The notes beneath the pieces are model-generated. The model searched no databases, was not told the DNA's origin, and was given only the letters and a program-made list of their open reading frames with translations. A stretch of DNA of 64,000 nt, taken from NCBI GenBank assembly GCA_902775555.1, contig CACYMQ010000004.1:1-64000 (forward strand), in the 5' to 3' direction. Of this stretch, positions 25,017 through 33,406 are shown in pieces. Every line of letters begins with the position of its first letter. Position 1 is the first letter of the stretch. Position numbers and translations under genes: made by a program. This stretch comes from an uncultured Lachnospiraceae bacterium (lineage in GTDB: Bacteria; Bacillota; Clostridia; Lachnospirales; Lachnospiraceae).

Positions 25017-26426
25017 ATGACGAAAAAGAAGGCCCAGATGCTGGTGGATATTCTGATGACGGTCCTGCTCTTTGTTGTGATGGGGATCCATCTCACCGGA
25101 CAGTTCTGGCATGAGGTCACAGGAACCACACTCTTTGTGTTGTTCACGATCCATCATATACTGAACAGGAAATGGATCCGGTCTGTGGCAAAAGGAAAGT
25201 ATAATGCCTATCGTGTGATGCAGACAACGATAAATATCCTGCTATCTGTGGGGATCCTTTTCCTGATGCTGAGCGGAATGGCCATGTCCGGGTATCTGTT
25301 CACCTGGCTTCCCATGCCCATAGGAGCAGCAACTGCCAGGCAGATCCATCTTATTGTAAGCTATGCGGTGTATCTCGTGATGAGCATGCATATCGGAATG
25401 CATTTCGCATTGATGATCGCCGGTATGGGACGAAGAATAAAAGCAATGCCAAAGCCCTGGGGAGGAATCCTTACGGGCTTCCTTCGCGTTCTCGGGGCAG
25501 GGATCGCCGTGTACGGACTGATCGCTCTGCTGCAGAGAAGGTTCTTCTCCTATATCTTCGGGAAAGCGTCATTTGCATATTTTGACAACACGGAGTCGGT
25601 TCTCACATTTTTCCTGGACTACGCCGCCATTATGGGGCTCTGTATCTTTGTGACACATTATGTGGCTGCATTCCTCCGGCCGGGATTGATGAACCGGATG
25701 AAGGGGATCGCTGCATGGTGCAGAGTGCATAAGGTAAAGGCGGTGATCTTCGGAGTGCTGATCCTGGCAGCGGTCGTAGGTATGGCAACCTATGGGATCA
25801 GTTACCTCCGCCGGCATTTCGTTCCCGTGGAACTGAACCGGGCGGAAGCCGTGGGGAAGGAAACCGTGGATATGGGGAACAGGAAGGGGATCGTGATCTC
25901 CTTTACCCGGGTCGGAAATTCGGATTTTGAACCAAAGGTGGATGCGGTCTCCGGGGCGTCCCTGATGGAAGAAAATGGCAGGCTGGTCGGAAATGCAGGG
26001 CTGCTGGGAGATATGGTGGTATCCGTTACGGGCTTTGACCGGACAGAGATCACGGTGGAGAAGAAATACCCATCCTCCTATGGAGGGACCATAGCGGCCG
26101 CCAGGGAGGAAATGAATTCGGATTATGTACCGGTCTTTACCGGGGACATGCCGGATCTGTCGAAGTATGATACGGTGGTGCTGGTATTCCCTCTTTGGTG
26201 GTGGACGCTTCCGGTTCCGGTATCGGAATATGTGAAACAGGCGGATCTTGCAGGAAAGGATATTTACTGTCTGGTGACCCACGGAGGCAGCGGCTTCGGA
26301 AGTTCCATCGAGGATCTGAAGAAGATCACCGACGGAAATGTGAAAGAACCCGGGCTTAAGGTCAAGGATGATGTGGTGACGCAGGCCTTCCCGGAGGTTC
26401 TGGAGTGGATCCGGGGATGGAACTAA
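25017..26426 (+). CDS. DUF4405-like membrane domain fused to a flavodoxin domain
   Basis: 469 aa. Residues ~1-260 have about six membrane helices with paired histidines (GIHLTGQFWHE, IHHILN, RQIHLIVSYAV and SMHIGMHF), a pattern suggesting heme-binding as in DUF4405 or cytochrome b-like proteins. Residues ~275-469 form a flavodoxin-like domain (GIVISFTRVGNSDFEP start, VLVFPLWWWTLPVPVSEYV, LVTHGGSGFGSS) located after the last helix. The fusion suggests transmembrane electron transfer between an FMN carrier and heme. Starts 5 nt after the CDF gene. The function is inferred from architecture. Confidence 0.82.
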   Translation: MTKKKAQMLVDILMTVLLFVVMGIHLTGQFWHEVTGTTLFVLFTIHHILNRKWIRSVAKGKYNAYRVMQTTINILLSVGILFLMLSGMAMSGYLFTWLPMPIGAATARQIHLIVSYAVYLVMSMHIGMHFALMIAGMGRRIKAMPKPWGGILTGFLRVLGAGIAVYGLIALLQRRFFSYIFGKASFAYFDNTESVLTFFLDYAAIMGLCIFVTHYVAAFLRPGLMNRMKGIAAWCRVHKVKAVIFGVLILAAVVGMATYGISYLRRHFVPVELNRAEAVGKETVDMGNRKGIVISFTRVGNSDFEPKVDAVSGASLMEENGRLVGNAGLLGDMVVSVTGFDRTEITVEKKYPSSYGGTIAAAREEMNSDYVPVFTGDMPDLSKYDTVVLVFPLWWWTLPVPVSEYVKQADLAGKDIYCLVTHGGSGFGSSIEDLKKITDGNVKEPGLKVKDDVVTQAFPEVLEWIRGWN

Positions 26427-26452
26427 AAACCCCGCGAAGGGAAAGGAAGAAA

Positions 26453-26926
26453 ATGAATCAGGTAAGAAGAGCAACGAAGGCAGATATCCCCCGGATCCTG
26501 GAGCTTCTCGTCCAGGTGGATATGGTGCATCATAACGGCAGACCGGATATCTTCAAAGGACCCGCAACAAAATACAATGCGGAGGAACTGGAACGGATCC
26601 TGGCGGATGATACCACTCCGGTCTATGTATATGAGGATGAAACGGGAAAGATACAGGGACATGCCTTCTGTATCCATAAGCAGATCCTGGGAGATTCGGT
26701 CCTGACAGAGATTCGCACGCTTTATATCGATGACATCTGTGTGGATGAAGCAAGCAGAGGACAGGGAGTCGGGAAAGCACTTTACAGCCATGTTCTGGAA
26801 TATGCAAAACAGGAAGGCTTTTACAATATCACGCTGAATGTCTGGAACTGTAATCCGGGAGCGATGCATTTCTATGAGGCCATGGGGTTGGAGCCACAGA
26901 AGGTCTGTATGGAAAAGGTGTTATAG
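26453..26926 (+). CDS. GNAT-family N-acetyltransferase
   Basis: 157 aa from the ATG at 26453 (RBS GGAAAGGAAG); the upstream in-frame ATG overlaps the previous gene and adds no homology. Acetyl-CoA motif A is DICVDEASRGQGVGKALYSHVLEYA, with NITLNVWNCNPGAMHFYEAMGLEPQ as motif B. RimI-like class but the substrate is unknown. Confidence 0.9.
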   Translation: MNQVRRATKADIPRILELLVQVDMVHHNGRPDIFKGPATKYNAEELERILADDTTPVYVYEDETGKIQGHAFCIHKQILGDSVLTEIRTLYIDDICVDEASRGQGVGKALYSHVLEYAKQEGFYNITLNVWNCNPGAMHFYEAMGLEPQKVCMEKVL

Positions 26927-26955
26927 AACATAACGTTATTCCGAAGGAGTAGGAT

Positions 26956-27651
26956 ATGGTCATAGACGAGATCGTAAAGGAACTGTTCCTGCATCAGGAC
27001 GGTAAATACAGGGAAATGCAGATAAAGATCACACCCGGCCGTAAGGAAGAGGATTTTATAGGTGTGAGGACTCCGGAACTGAGAAGCTATGCAAAGCAGC
27101 TGGGGAAGAGAGAGGATGTGGAGGAGTTTCTGACGGCACTTCCGCATACATACTTTGAAGAGGATCAGCTGCATGCTTTTATCATTTCCGAAATGAAGGA
27201 TTATGAACGCTGTATGGAGCATTTAAATGCCTTTCTTCCCTATGTGGATAACTGGGCGACCTGTGATCAGATGTCTCCGAAGATCTTCCGGAAGTATCGG
27301 AAGGAGCTTCTCGGGCAGATCCGAAAATGGCTGAAGTCCAAAGAAACTTACACGATCCGTTTCGCGGTCGGTATGCTGATGGAACATTTTCTGGATGAGG
27401 ATTTTGACCTGAAATATCCGGAGATGGTGGCAGGCATCCGCTCGGAGGAATACTATGTAAATATGATGATCGCCTGGTATTTTGCCACGGCTCTGGCGAA
27501 GCAGTACGATGCGGTGCTTCCGTTCCTTACGGAGAAACGGCTGGAGATCTGGACACACAATAAGACGATACAGAAGGCGGTGGAGAGCTATCGTATCACG
27601 GATGAGCAGAAGGCATATCTTAAGACACTAAAGATCCGTGGCAGTAAATGA
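26956..27651 (+). CDS. DNA alkylation repair protein (AlkD-like HEAT repeat)
   Basis: 231 aa all-helical protein. GVRTPELRSYAKQL, YVDNWATCDQMSPK and IRFAVGMLMEHFLDE are hallmarks of the AlkD/AlkC HEAT-like glycosylase family, which removes alkylated purines such as 3- and 7-methyl bases. The Asp/Trp pair in VDNWATCD is the region holding the AlkD catalytic residues. RBS AAGGAG. Sits in a run of single-enzyme genes; no damage-response operator is seen. Confidence 0.88.
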   Translation: MVIDEIVKELFLHQDGKYREMQIKITPGRKEEDFIGVRTPELRSYAKQLGKREDVEEFLTALPHTYFEEDQLHAFIISEMKDYERCMEHLNAFLPYVDNWATCDQMSPKIFRKYRKELLGQIRKWLKSKETYTIRFAVGMLMEHFLDEDFDLKYPEMVAGIRSEEYYVNMMIAWYFATALAKQYDAVLPFLTEKRLEIWTHNKTIQKAVESYRITDEQKAYLKTLKIRGSK

Positions 27652-27726
27652 CGGGTGCTGTGACAGGGGAAAACCACGGGAAAAAAGACGGGGAAACGAC
27701 GGGAAAAGACGGGAGAAAAAGGAAAT

Positions 27727-28413
27727 ATGAAGAAGTATATCTTTTTGGATCTGGACGGAACGATCACGGAATCTGCGGGGGCGATCCTTTCTTCCGCGGC
27801 ATACGCACTGAAGCAGCTGGGGATCGAGGATGATGACCCGGAGAAGAAGAGAGCATTTATCGGGCCACCGCTTACCGTAGGCTTCGGTGAACTCTACGGG
27901 CTTTCGGGAGAGACCCTGACGCAGGCGATCAAATACTATCGGGAATTCTATGTAGGCGGAGGGTATAAGGATTCGCCACTGTATGAAGGGATCGAAGAAA
28001 CCCTGTTGAAGCTCCGTGAGGAGGGAAGGATCCTGATGATGGTCACTTCCAAACCGAAGTACATCGCACAACTGGTAGCGGATCATCATAAGATGGAGCG
28101 GTATCTTTCCGCAGTGATCGGTCCGGTGGAGGAGAAGACAAAGGCCGGGAAGGAAGACCTGATCGAGACGGCTGCGAGGGAGGTGATCCGGCAGATCGGG
28201 GATGAAAGTCTGACGATTTCGGATATTTATCGGGAAGCGGTCATGATCGGCGACCGGAAATATGATATGGAGGCGGCGAAGAAACTTGGCCTTACCGCCA
28301 TCGGGGCACTATATGGATACGGAACCCGTGAGGAACTGCAGCAGGCGGGAGCAGACTATATAGTGGAAAGGCCGCGGGACATTTCCACAGTCCTTCATGC
28401 GATCACGGATTGA
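27727..28413 (+). CDS. HAD-superfamily phosphatase (Gph/PpaX-like)
   Basis: 228 aa. Motif I is FLDLDGTITESAG (nucleophile Asp8-like DxDGT), motif II MMVTSKPK, motif III KAGKEDLI, motif IV AVMIGDRKYDMEAAKKLG. An alpha-helical cap lies between motifs I and II. Most like phosphoglycolate phosphatase or pyrophosphatase PpaX; substrate not resolvable. RBS AAAAGGAAAT. An A/G-rich, GGGAAAA-repeating tract fills the 75-nt gap upstream. Confidence 0.9.
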   Translation: MKKYIFLDLDGTITESAGAILSSAAYALKQLGIEDDDPEKKRAFIGPPLTVGFGELYGLSGETLTQAIKYYREFYVGGGYKDSPLYEGIEETLLKLREEGRILMMVTSKPKYIAQLVADHHKMERYLSAVIGPVEEKTKAGKEDLIETAAREVIRQIGDESLTISDIYREAVMIGDRKYDMEAAKKLGLTAIGALYGYGTREELQQAGADYIVERPRDISTVLHAITD

Positions 28414-28457
28414 TCGGTGTAGGAACTGAAATTTTATTTGAGAGACGAGTGTCATAA

Positions 28458-29078
28458 ATGAAAAACTGGAATAAGAAAATGATAATGGTTATGTTTTTGA
28501 TAGGTATTCTTATTTTTACTGGGTGTGCCACAATGGAAGAAAACGATTCTAAAGAGCATTTTGATAATACTAAGGACAGCGCCTTTAATTTGGAAGAAAA
28601 CGTCAGGGAAAAATATGATAATCTCGTGAAATATCTGATAAAAAGCAACATATCTATTACGACTATGGAAAGTTGCACCGCAGGGCAGATTGCATCACTC
28701 CTGACAGATACTTCAGGTTCCTCTGCCATTATAAAGGGTGCATTTATCAGCTATAGCAATGAGGCTAAGATCCGGCTAGGAGTTTCTGAAAAGATTATAA
28801 ACGAGTACGGTGTTTATTCTAAAGAGACAGCTGCTGAAATGGCAAGGGTATGCAGAGAGTATTACGATGCTGATATAGGAATTGGTGTAACCGGAACTTT
28901 TGGAAATGTTGACCCCAAAAACAAAGACAGTGCCCCCGGCGAAGTATTTTTTGCAGTTTCTACACGAGAAGGAACGGAGAGTTTCTACTGTGAGGTGCCG
29001 GAACAACCATCCAGACTGTATTACAAGTTGTACATGGCGAATGTAATTGTTGATGAAATTAATAAAAAAGTGCATTAA
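28458..29078 (+). CDS. lipoprotein with CinA C-terminal (NMN deamidase-like) domain
   Basis: 206 aa. The N-terminus MKNWNKKMIMVMFLIGILIFTGC is a lipoprotein signal with Cys23 as the lipidation site. After a ~30-residue linker, residues ~53-205 are a CinA domain: TTMESCTAGQIASLLTDTSG (catalytic Ser in ESCT), GAFISYSNEAKIRLGVS, GVYSKETAAEMA, IGVTGTFG, GEVFFAVS. CinA-type enzymes hydrolyse nicotinamide mononucleotide or related amides in the cytoplasm; a lipid-anchored version would work outside the cell. The gene is clearly AT-richer than its neighbours, suggesting recent acquisition. Ended by the hairpin at 29107. Confidence 0.87.
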   Translation: MKNWNKKMIMVMFLIGILIFTGCATMEENDSKEHFDNTKDSAFNLEENVREKYDNLVKYLIKSNISITTMESCTAGQIASLLTDTSGSSAIIKGAFISYSNEAKIRLGVSEKIINEYGVYSKETAAEMARVCREYYDADIGIGVTGTFGNVDPKNKDSAPGEVFFAVSTREGTESFYCEVPEQPSRLYYKLYMANVIVDEINKKVH

Positions 29079-29106
29079 GAAAAGATCTCAGTGCCCTATG
29101 AACCAA

Positions 29107-29149
29107 AAGAGGCGTAAATCCTTGAATTATAAGGATTTATGCCTCTTTT
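29107..29149. terminator. bidirectional terminator between cinA-like gene and tRNA-Thr
   Basis: Long stem AAGAGGCGTAAATCCTT / AAGGATTTATGCCTCTT (one G-U) with A- and T-tracts on the two sides; it serves the rightward lipoprotein gene and the leftward tRNA. Confidence 0.88.
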
Positions 29150-29157
29150 AACACTTG

Positions 29158-29230
29158 AGCTTCCGATGGGACTCGAACCCACGATCTATTGATTACGAAT
29201 CAATCGCTCTACCGACTGAGCCACGGAAGC
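29158..29230 (-). tRNA. tRNA-Thr (anticodon CGT)
   Basis: Cloverleaf readable on the minus strand: acceptor GCTTCCG/CGGAAGC, D-arm GCTCAGTCGGTAGAGC, anticodon stem ATTGA/TCAAT with loop TTCGTAA (anticodon CGT, codon ACG), T-arm GTGGGTTCGAGTCCCAT. Discriminator T, CCA not encoded. Confidence 0.97.
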
Positions 29231-29272
29231 AAAACTCCGATGCTATCTCCATCTGCCGATAGCACCTTTAGA

Positions 29273-29301
29273 ACTATACCACAGAATGCGGTAGATTGCA
29301 A
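29273..29301 (-). promoter_or_regulatory. promoter of tRNA-Thr
   Basis: On the minus strand: -35 TTGCAA (29301-29296), 17-bp spacer, -10 TATAGT (29278-29273), 43 nt before the tRNA. Confidence 0.65.
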
Positions 29302-29313
29302 ATGAAAAAAAGA

Positions 29314-29351
29314 GAGCCTGAACAGTAACCTGTCAAGGGCTCCGTTTTTTG
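29314..29351. terminator. terminator-like hairpin in gap after tRNA-Thr
   Basis: GAGCC...ACAG / CTGT...GGCTC followed by CGTTTTTT and preceded by an A7 tract, so usable both ways. No gene is seen that clearly needs it. The rest of 29352-29426 holds nothing I recognise. Confidence 0.55.
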
Positions 29352-29426
29352 TTGTGCAACAAAGGGACAGCAAAGTGATAATGATCAGGGTAGAAAAAAG
29401 CTCAGGTACGGATCAAGTATGGTATA

Positions 29427-29528
29427 ATGATACAGGCTATTTTCAATTTTATGGATGAATTTGAGGATGTAGATGATGCCTGGGATGACATGCTGGATGA
29501 TCCGCATCAGTGGGATGATTATGACTGA
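29427..29528 (+). CDS. possible 33-aa very acidic peptide
   Basis: ATG at 29427 (or 29451) opens a frame encoding MIQAIFNFMDEFEDVDDAW then DDMLDDPHQWDDYD, net charge strongly negative, ending just before the RBS of the next gene. No clear RBS; TATAAT overlaps the first start. Coding status doubtful. Confidence 0.3.
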   Translation: MIQAIFNFMDEFEDVDDAWDDMLDDPHQWDDYD

Positions 29529-29551
29529 GTGAGAAAGGGAGGAGTCGAAAA

Positions 29552-29845
29552 ATGTCGGAAGAGGAACGCACCTTCATAGCAATCGTTTCATATGACAGAA
29601 AAAATATGATCGGATGTCATGCAGTCAAGTTATCAACGATGCTTGCACCGGGGAAGGGACCGAGGTACGTTCTGAACGGGATTGACAGCTATTCTGTATT
29701 CGGTGAGCATTCGGTTGTGCTTGGAGTGTATAGCAAAGAGGAAAATGTCGAAAAAGAAATTGAGGAGATCCGGCTTGCTGTTGAGAGAGGAGACCGTACC
29801 TATACGCTGAAATATTGCCTGGAGGATCCCTTTCGCACTTTGTGA
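29552..29845 (+). CDS. small protein of unknown function, 97 aa
   Basis: 97 aa, soluble, alpha/beta character (FIAIVSYDRKNMIGCHAVKL; HSVVLGVYSKEENVEKEIEEI). Not recognised. RBS AAAGGGAGGAG precedes the ATG. It lies upstream of, and may accompany, the 879-aa kinase-like gene, but that gene has its own promoter-like sequence. Confidence 0.6.
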   Translation: MSEEERTFIAIVSYDRKNMIGCHAVKLSTMLAPGKGPRYVLNGIDSYSVFGEHSVVLGVYSKEENVEKEIEEIRLAVERGDRTYTLKYCLEDPFRTL

Positions 29846-29901
29846 CTTTGCGATGGATCTTGATCGATTTTTCCGCCGATGCACTTTTGTTGCGCTTTCT
29901 A

Positions 29902-29910
29902 TGTTATACT
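29902..29910 (+). promoter_or_regulatory. extended -10 before the kinase-like gene
   Basis: TGTTATACT (extended -10 with TATACT at 29905-29910), 67 nt before the start codon; no good -35. Confidence 0.45.
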
Positions 29911-29976
29911 GTTCGGCAGAGGTTTGATAAAGCAATGCAAATGCAATACGAAACGTTTTTATAAGGAGGTCGCATT

Positions 29977-32616
29977 ATGCCGGGATCCAGACTTGAAGGA
30001 AGAAAAAACAAGATCAAAGCAGTGATATCAAAGCTTTCGGGAGTTGATCAGTCGGGTGCGCTGAAGGAACTATCCGATAAGATCGAGGAGTACCAGGGGT
30101 CCGGGACGAAGCTCGGACTGGAAGAGGTAAATGAACTGATAGATCTTTATCAGAAGAGTGGTGTATTTCTGAAGAAACAGCACGATAAGGCAAAAGGCAA
30201 GAACCCTGAGGCGGCAGCGGTCTATCTGAAGATGATGAAGACCCTCTCAAAGGATTACAGGGCGTTGTTCCATTATAAGAAGCAGTATGCGAAGCTGCAG
30301 GCGGAAGATCCGGAGAAGGCGGAGTCGAAGAAAATGAGTATCGATCAGTTCTTCGAAGCCACCAGGACCAGAACGGTCTCCCTGAACGGAAAGTCCCTTT
30401 CCGAAATGGATAAAAGCGGTGCGGGGCTGAGCGTAAGATATCAGGTCCCCGTTGCCCTTCAGGATGAACCGGTGAAGGACCTTAAACAGGGGGATGTGAT
30501 CACCGGATTTTTCACTGAGGATATCCGCCCGGACAGTACCCTGTCCGAATCCCAGAACCGGAAAAAGGAAGAAACCCGGATCGCAGATGATGCGCTTCGG
30601 AAATATCCCGTACTGAAGGAACACTTCGACGCGGATGACCTGATCGCCATAGTAAATGCGGTGGAGGATAAAGATCCGGAATGGAAGGAAATGATCCGTA
30701 AGACACCGGGGATATATCTTGCCCGGCGTAAGGGCGGGGAAGTGATACAGAAATTCATTTCCATGATGGCTGATTCCGGGGTGGATGATGCCTATATCGA
30801 TATACTGAAGGAGATAAAAGGACGCAGTGCTCTGTCGGCGAAAGAGAAGGAGCTGCAGGAAGAAGAGCAGACGAAGCTGCAGGAGGCCAAAGAGCGGGAA
30901 CTGGAGACCATGGCATATGGTCTGATCGAACTCGCCGGAAATATGTTTAAGGCACATTTCGCAGAATCGGTCCGGGGTCAGGACAAGATCAATCCCAAGG
31001 CAGCGGTGGGACAGAGAAATGCTTTGATGAGTGACATCGCAGAACTCCTGGGATGTGGGGACGTTGTGGCATTTTCCGAGAAAATGAAGATAAAGACCAT
31101 TGAGGATGGGAAGACCGTGACCAAAAAGGGCGTCTTTATGCTTCCTGCAGAAGGTGTCGATCCGGCGGGGACGAAGTATGACAGCCCTATGCCGCAGTTC
31201 AACAATACCATGGTGGAGAATTCCAAAGGACTGAACAAGAAGATCGCATGCCTGCAGCTTTTGGATCATATCTGCGGGAATACGGACCGGCACAACAGCA
31301 ACTTCTTTATGCAGTTTAAGGATGGAAAGCTGACCGGGATCCAGGGGATCGACAATGATCAGAGTTTTGGCGCCAGTGAATATGTGGAAAAGCGCAGTTA
31401 CAGCGTACAGTACAAGAATATGCGGATCATCCCCAAGTCCATGGCGGACGCAGTGGACTCCATTTCTCCGGAGACCCTGGAGGTGGTCCTGCAGGGCTAT
31501 GAGCTGAATGAAGAGGAGATCCGGAATACCGTGGATCGTTTCCAGCGGCTGAAGGGCAGGCTGAAGGAGTCCCGGGAATTCTATAAGGATGCAGTGGAAG
31601 GCTATCTGGATCTTAACGTTCCCCGGATCGTGGAGGACGATAAGATGGACGACTATTCCACCTGCGAACAGCTGGCAGCACCCTGTGCGGATGCGGATGA
31701 ACAGAATCTTTTCTCAAAGGTTGCACATGCAAACTCTACCGCAGGCAATCTTTACAGGTATGTCATGAATACCAATAAAAAGATCGTGGAAGAGGCCATG
31801 GAGTTTAAAAAGAGTTTCATGGAACAGGGCAGCGGAAGTATTTTCGATAATGTGAACCGGATGAAGGAGTTTCTGCCGGAGGAGACAGGCGGAAAGAAAA
31901 AGAAACCGACAAAAGAAGAGCGGGAGAAGCAGGAATCCTTCCGGAAAATGCTGGAGGAGACAGAGGCACTCCTTTCCAATCCCGATATACGGCAGGGGAT
32001 CATCCGGGATCCGCGGTACAATATGGTTACCATCCTGGGAGAGAACCTCTATGTGTTCGGTGCCGGCAGAGAAACGGTCAAGGATAAGGAGTCACCGGCA
32101 GTATATGAGCCTCTTCAGACGGATGATCTGATAAAGACAAAGGCATACAAGGCGATCGACAAAGCGCTGGAGTCGACCTATGACTGTCTGGACAAGCTGT
32201 CCCAGGTGGCAGATCAGTATCAGACGCTTCAGGCGGAAATGGCAGAGGCTGCATCCCGGAAACAGGATGTGAGTGTGTATACCAGGGAAATCGCTGCGTT
32301 AAAGGAAACCCCGGACTTCAAGAAGTATATGCTCGCGCTGGAGAACCGGGATAAGCTGTCAAAGCAGCTGGAGCGGTATACGGATGTACAGCGTATGACC
32401 TACGATATGAAGCATGCGAAGAGTGTCTTCAGTGATATGTATGAAAAGCATCCGGAGCTGAAGGATCCTTACCTGGACAGTGAGATGCAGAAGAAGGCAC
32501 AGGCGAAGGTAGCGGCAGCCGAGCAGAAGCAGAATGAGAAGCAGAATGAGAAACTTCAGGCCGGAAATAAAGCATCGAAGAAGGAAGCTCCGAAAGGGAA
32601 GAATCCGGTTTTGTAA
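29977..32616 (+). CDS. 879-aa protein with atypical-kinase-like DRHxxN motif
   Basis: No signal peptide or membrane segment. Residues ~1-115 are helical and Lys-rich. Around 345-470 is a segment reading like the C-lobe of HipA/PI3-4-kinase/FAM20-type atypical kinases: QRNALMSDIAELLGCGDVV (helix), KKGVFMLPAEGV, LQLLDHICGNTDRHNSNFF (catalytic-loop-like D437, N442), then GIQGIDNDQSFG (metal-binding Asp, DFG-like). An N-lobe candidate is GDVITGFFTED near 172-182. The C-terminal ~350 residues are coiled-coil-like with a Lys/Gln/Glu tail. Kinase activity is inferred from motifs only; substrate (protein, lipid or small molecule) unknown. RBS ATAAGGAGG. Confidence 0.6.
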   Translation: MPGSRLEGRKNKIKAVISKLSGVDQSGALKELSDKIEEYQGSGTKLGLEEVNELIDLYQKSGVFLKKQHDKAKGKNPEAAAVYLKMMKTLSKDYRALFHYKKQYAKLQAEDPEKAESKKMSIDQFFEATRTRTVSLNGKSLSEMDKSGAGLSVRYQVPVALQDEPVKDLKQGDVITGFFTEDIRPDSTLSESQNRKKEETRIADDALRKYPVLKEHFDADDLIAIVNAVEDKDPEWKEMIRKTPGIYLARRKGGEVIQKFISMMADSGVDDAYIDILKEIKGRSALSAKEKELQEEEQTKLQEAKERELETMAYGLIELAGNMFKAHFAESVRGQDKINPKAAVGQRNALMSDIAELLGCGDVVAFSEKMKIKTIEDGKTVTKKGVFMLPAEGVDPAGTKYDSPMPQFNNTMVENSKGLNKKIACLQLLDHICGNTDRHNSNFFMQFKDGKLTGIQGIDNDQSFGASEYVEKRSYSVQYKNMRIIPKSMADAVDSISPETLEVVLQGYELNEEEIRNTVDRFQRLKGRLKESREFYKDAVEGYLDLNVPRIVEDDKMDDYSTCEQLAAPCADADEQNLFSKVAHANSTAGNLYRYVMNTNKKIVEEAMEFKKSFMEQGSGSIFDNVNRMKEFLPEETGGKKKKPTKEEREKQESFRKMLEETEALLSNPDIRQGIIRDPRYNMVTILGENLYVFGAGRETVKDKESPAVYEPLQTDDLIKTKAYKAIDKALESTYDCLDKLSQVADQYQTLQAEMAEAASRKQDVSVYTREIAALKETPDFKKYMLALENRDKLSKQLERYTDVQRMTYDMKHAKSVFSDMYEKHPELKDPYLDSEMQKKAQAKVAAAEQKQNEKQNEKLQAGNKASKKEAPKGKNPVL

Positions 32617-32639
32617 ATAGCGTGCTCTTTTGGTATAAT
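32611..32639 (+). promoter_or_regulatory. promoter of DUF5662 gene
   Basis: -35 TTGTAA (32611-32616, overlapping the previous stop), 17-bp spacer, -10 TATAAT (32634-32639). Confidence 0.65.
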
Positions 32640-32663
32640 GGATCATGTTAAAGGAGACCGGCT

Positions 32664-33251
32664 ATGTTTTTTACGAAGTATCTTTCAAATGCATATCATC
32701 ATTTCCGGACGATCACACGCCATAAGATCGAAGTGGGACGTCTGTGCTTCCGGTGCGGCCTGTACAGTCAGGGGATCCGGCATGATCTGTCGAAGTATAT
32801 GCCATCGGAATTCCTGATGGGAGTGAAGTATTATCAGGGTACCAGGAGTCCCAATGACGCGGAGCGTGAAGCAAAGGGCGTCACTACGGCCTGGCTGCAT
32901 CACAAAGGCCGAAACAAACATCACCTGGAGTACTGGATCGATTATTCTGCGGACCGGAACATAAAGACCATGATCGGTATGAAGATGCCGGACAATTATA
33001 TCGTGGAAATGTTCTGCGACCGCGTAGCAGCCAGTAAGATCTATCAGGGAGAGAATTATACGGACCGTTCTGCGTATGATTATTTTCTGAAGGGCAGGAG
33101 CAAGACCATGCTTCATCCCTATTCCGCGGCAAAGCTGGAACTGCTGCTGAAGAAGCTGGCTGAAGAAGGAGAGGATGTGGCATTTGCCTATGCGAAAAAG
33201 TATGTAAAGGCATACCGCAGTTACAAATTGAGAAAACTCCTGTCATCCTGA
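32664..33251 (+). CDS. DUF5662 family protein
   Basis: 195 aa, soluble. Conserved-looking polar core GIRHDLSKYMPSEFLMGVKYY ... AWLHHKGRNKHHLEYWIDY resembles an HD-type metal-binding helical domain, and matches what I recall of DUF5662, common in Clostridia. Enzymatic role unknown. RBS AAAGGAG. The last two serine codons and the stop (TCA TCC TGA) are part of an inserted dispersed repeat, so the native C-terminus was probably different. Confidence 0.78.
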   Translation: MFFTKYLSNAYHHFRTITRHKIEVGRLCFRCGLYSQGIRHDLSKYMPSEFLMGVKYYQGTRSPNDAEREAKGVTTAWLHHKGRNKHHLEYWIDYSADRNIKTMIGMKMPDNYIVEMFCDRVAASKIYQGENYTDRSAYDYFLKGRSKTMLHPYSAAKLELLLKKLAEEGEDVAFAYAKKYVKAYRSYKLRKLLSS

Positions 33252-33352
33252 GGCGAAGCCGAAGGATCATAGGCGAGAAGATTCTTCGCCATGAAGCAGG
33301 CTCAGAATGACACCGTCCCTGTCATCCTGAGGCGCAGCCGAAGGATCTTAAG
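33241..33352. repeat. dispersed palindromic repeat, two arms plus one
   Basis: GTCATCCTGAGGCGAAGCCG..AAGGATCATA, then AAGATTCTTCGCC...GGCTCAGAATGACA, then a third arm with AAGGATCTTA. It starts inside the previous coding sequence and reaches to within ~55 bp of dnaE. Confidence 0.88.
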
Positions 33353-33406
33353 TAAGCATATTCTTCGACAAAGATCATGTACATAAGAGGTTACTAAGGG
33401 GTTACT

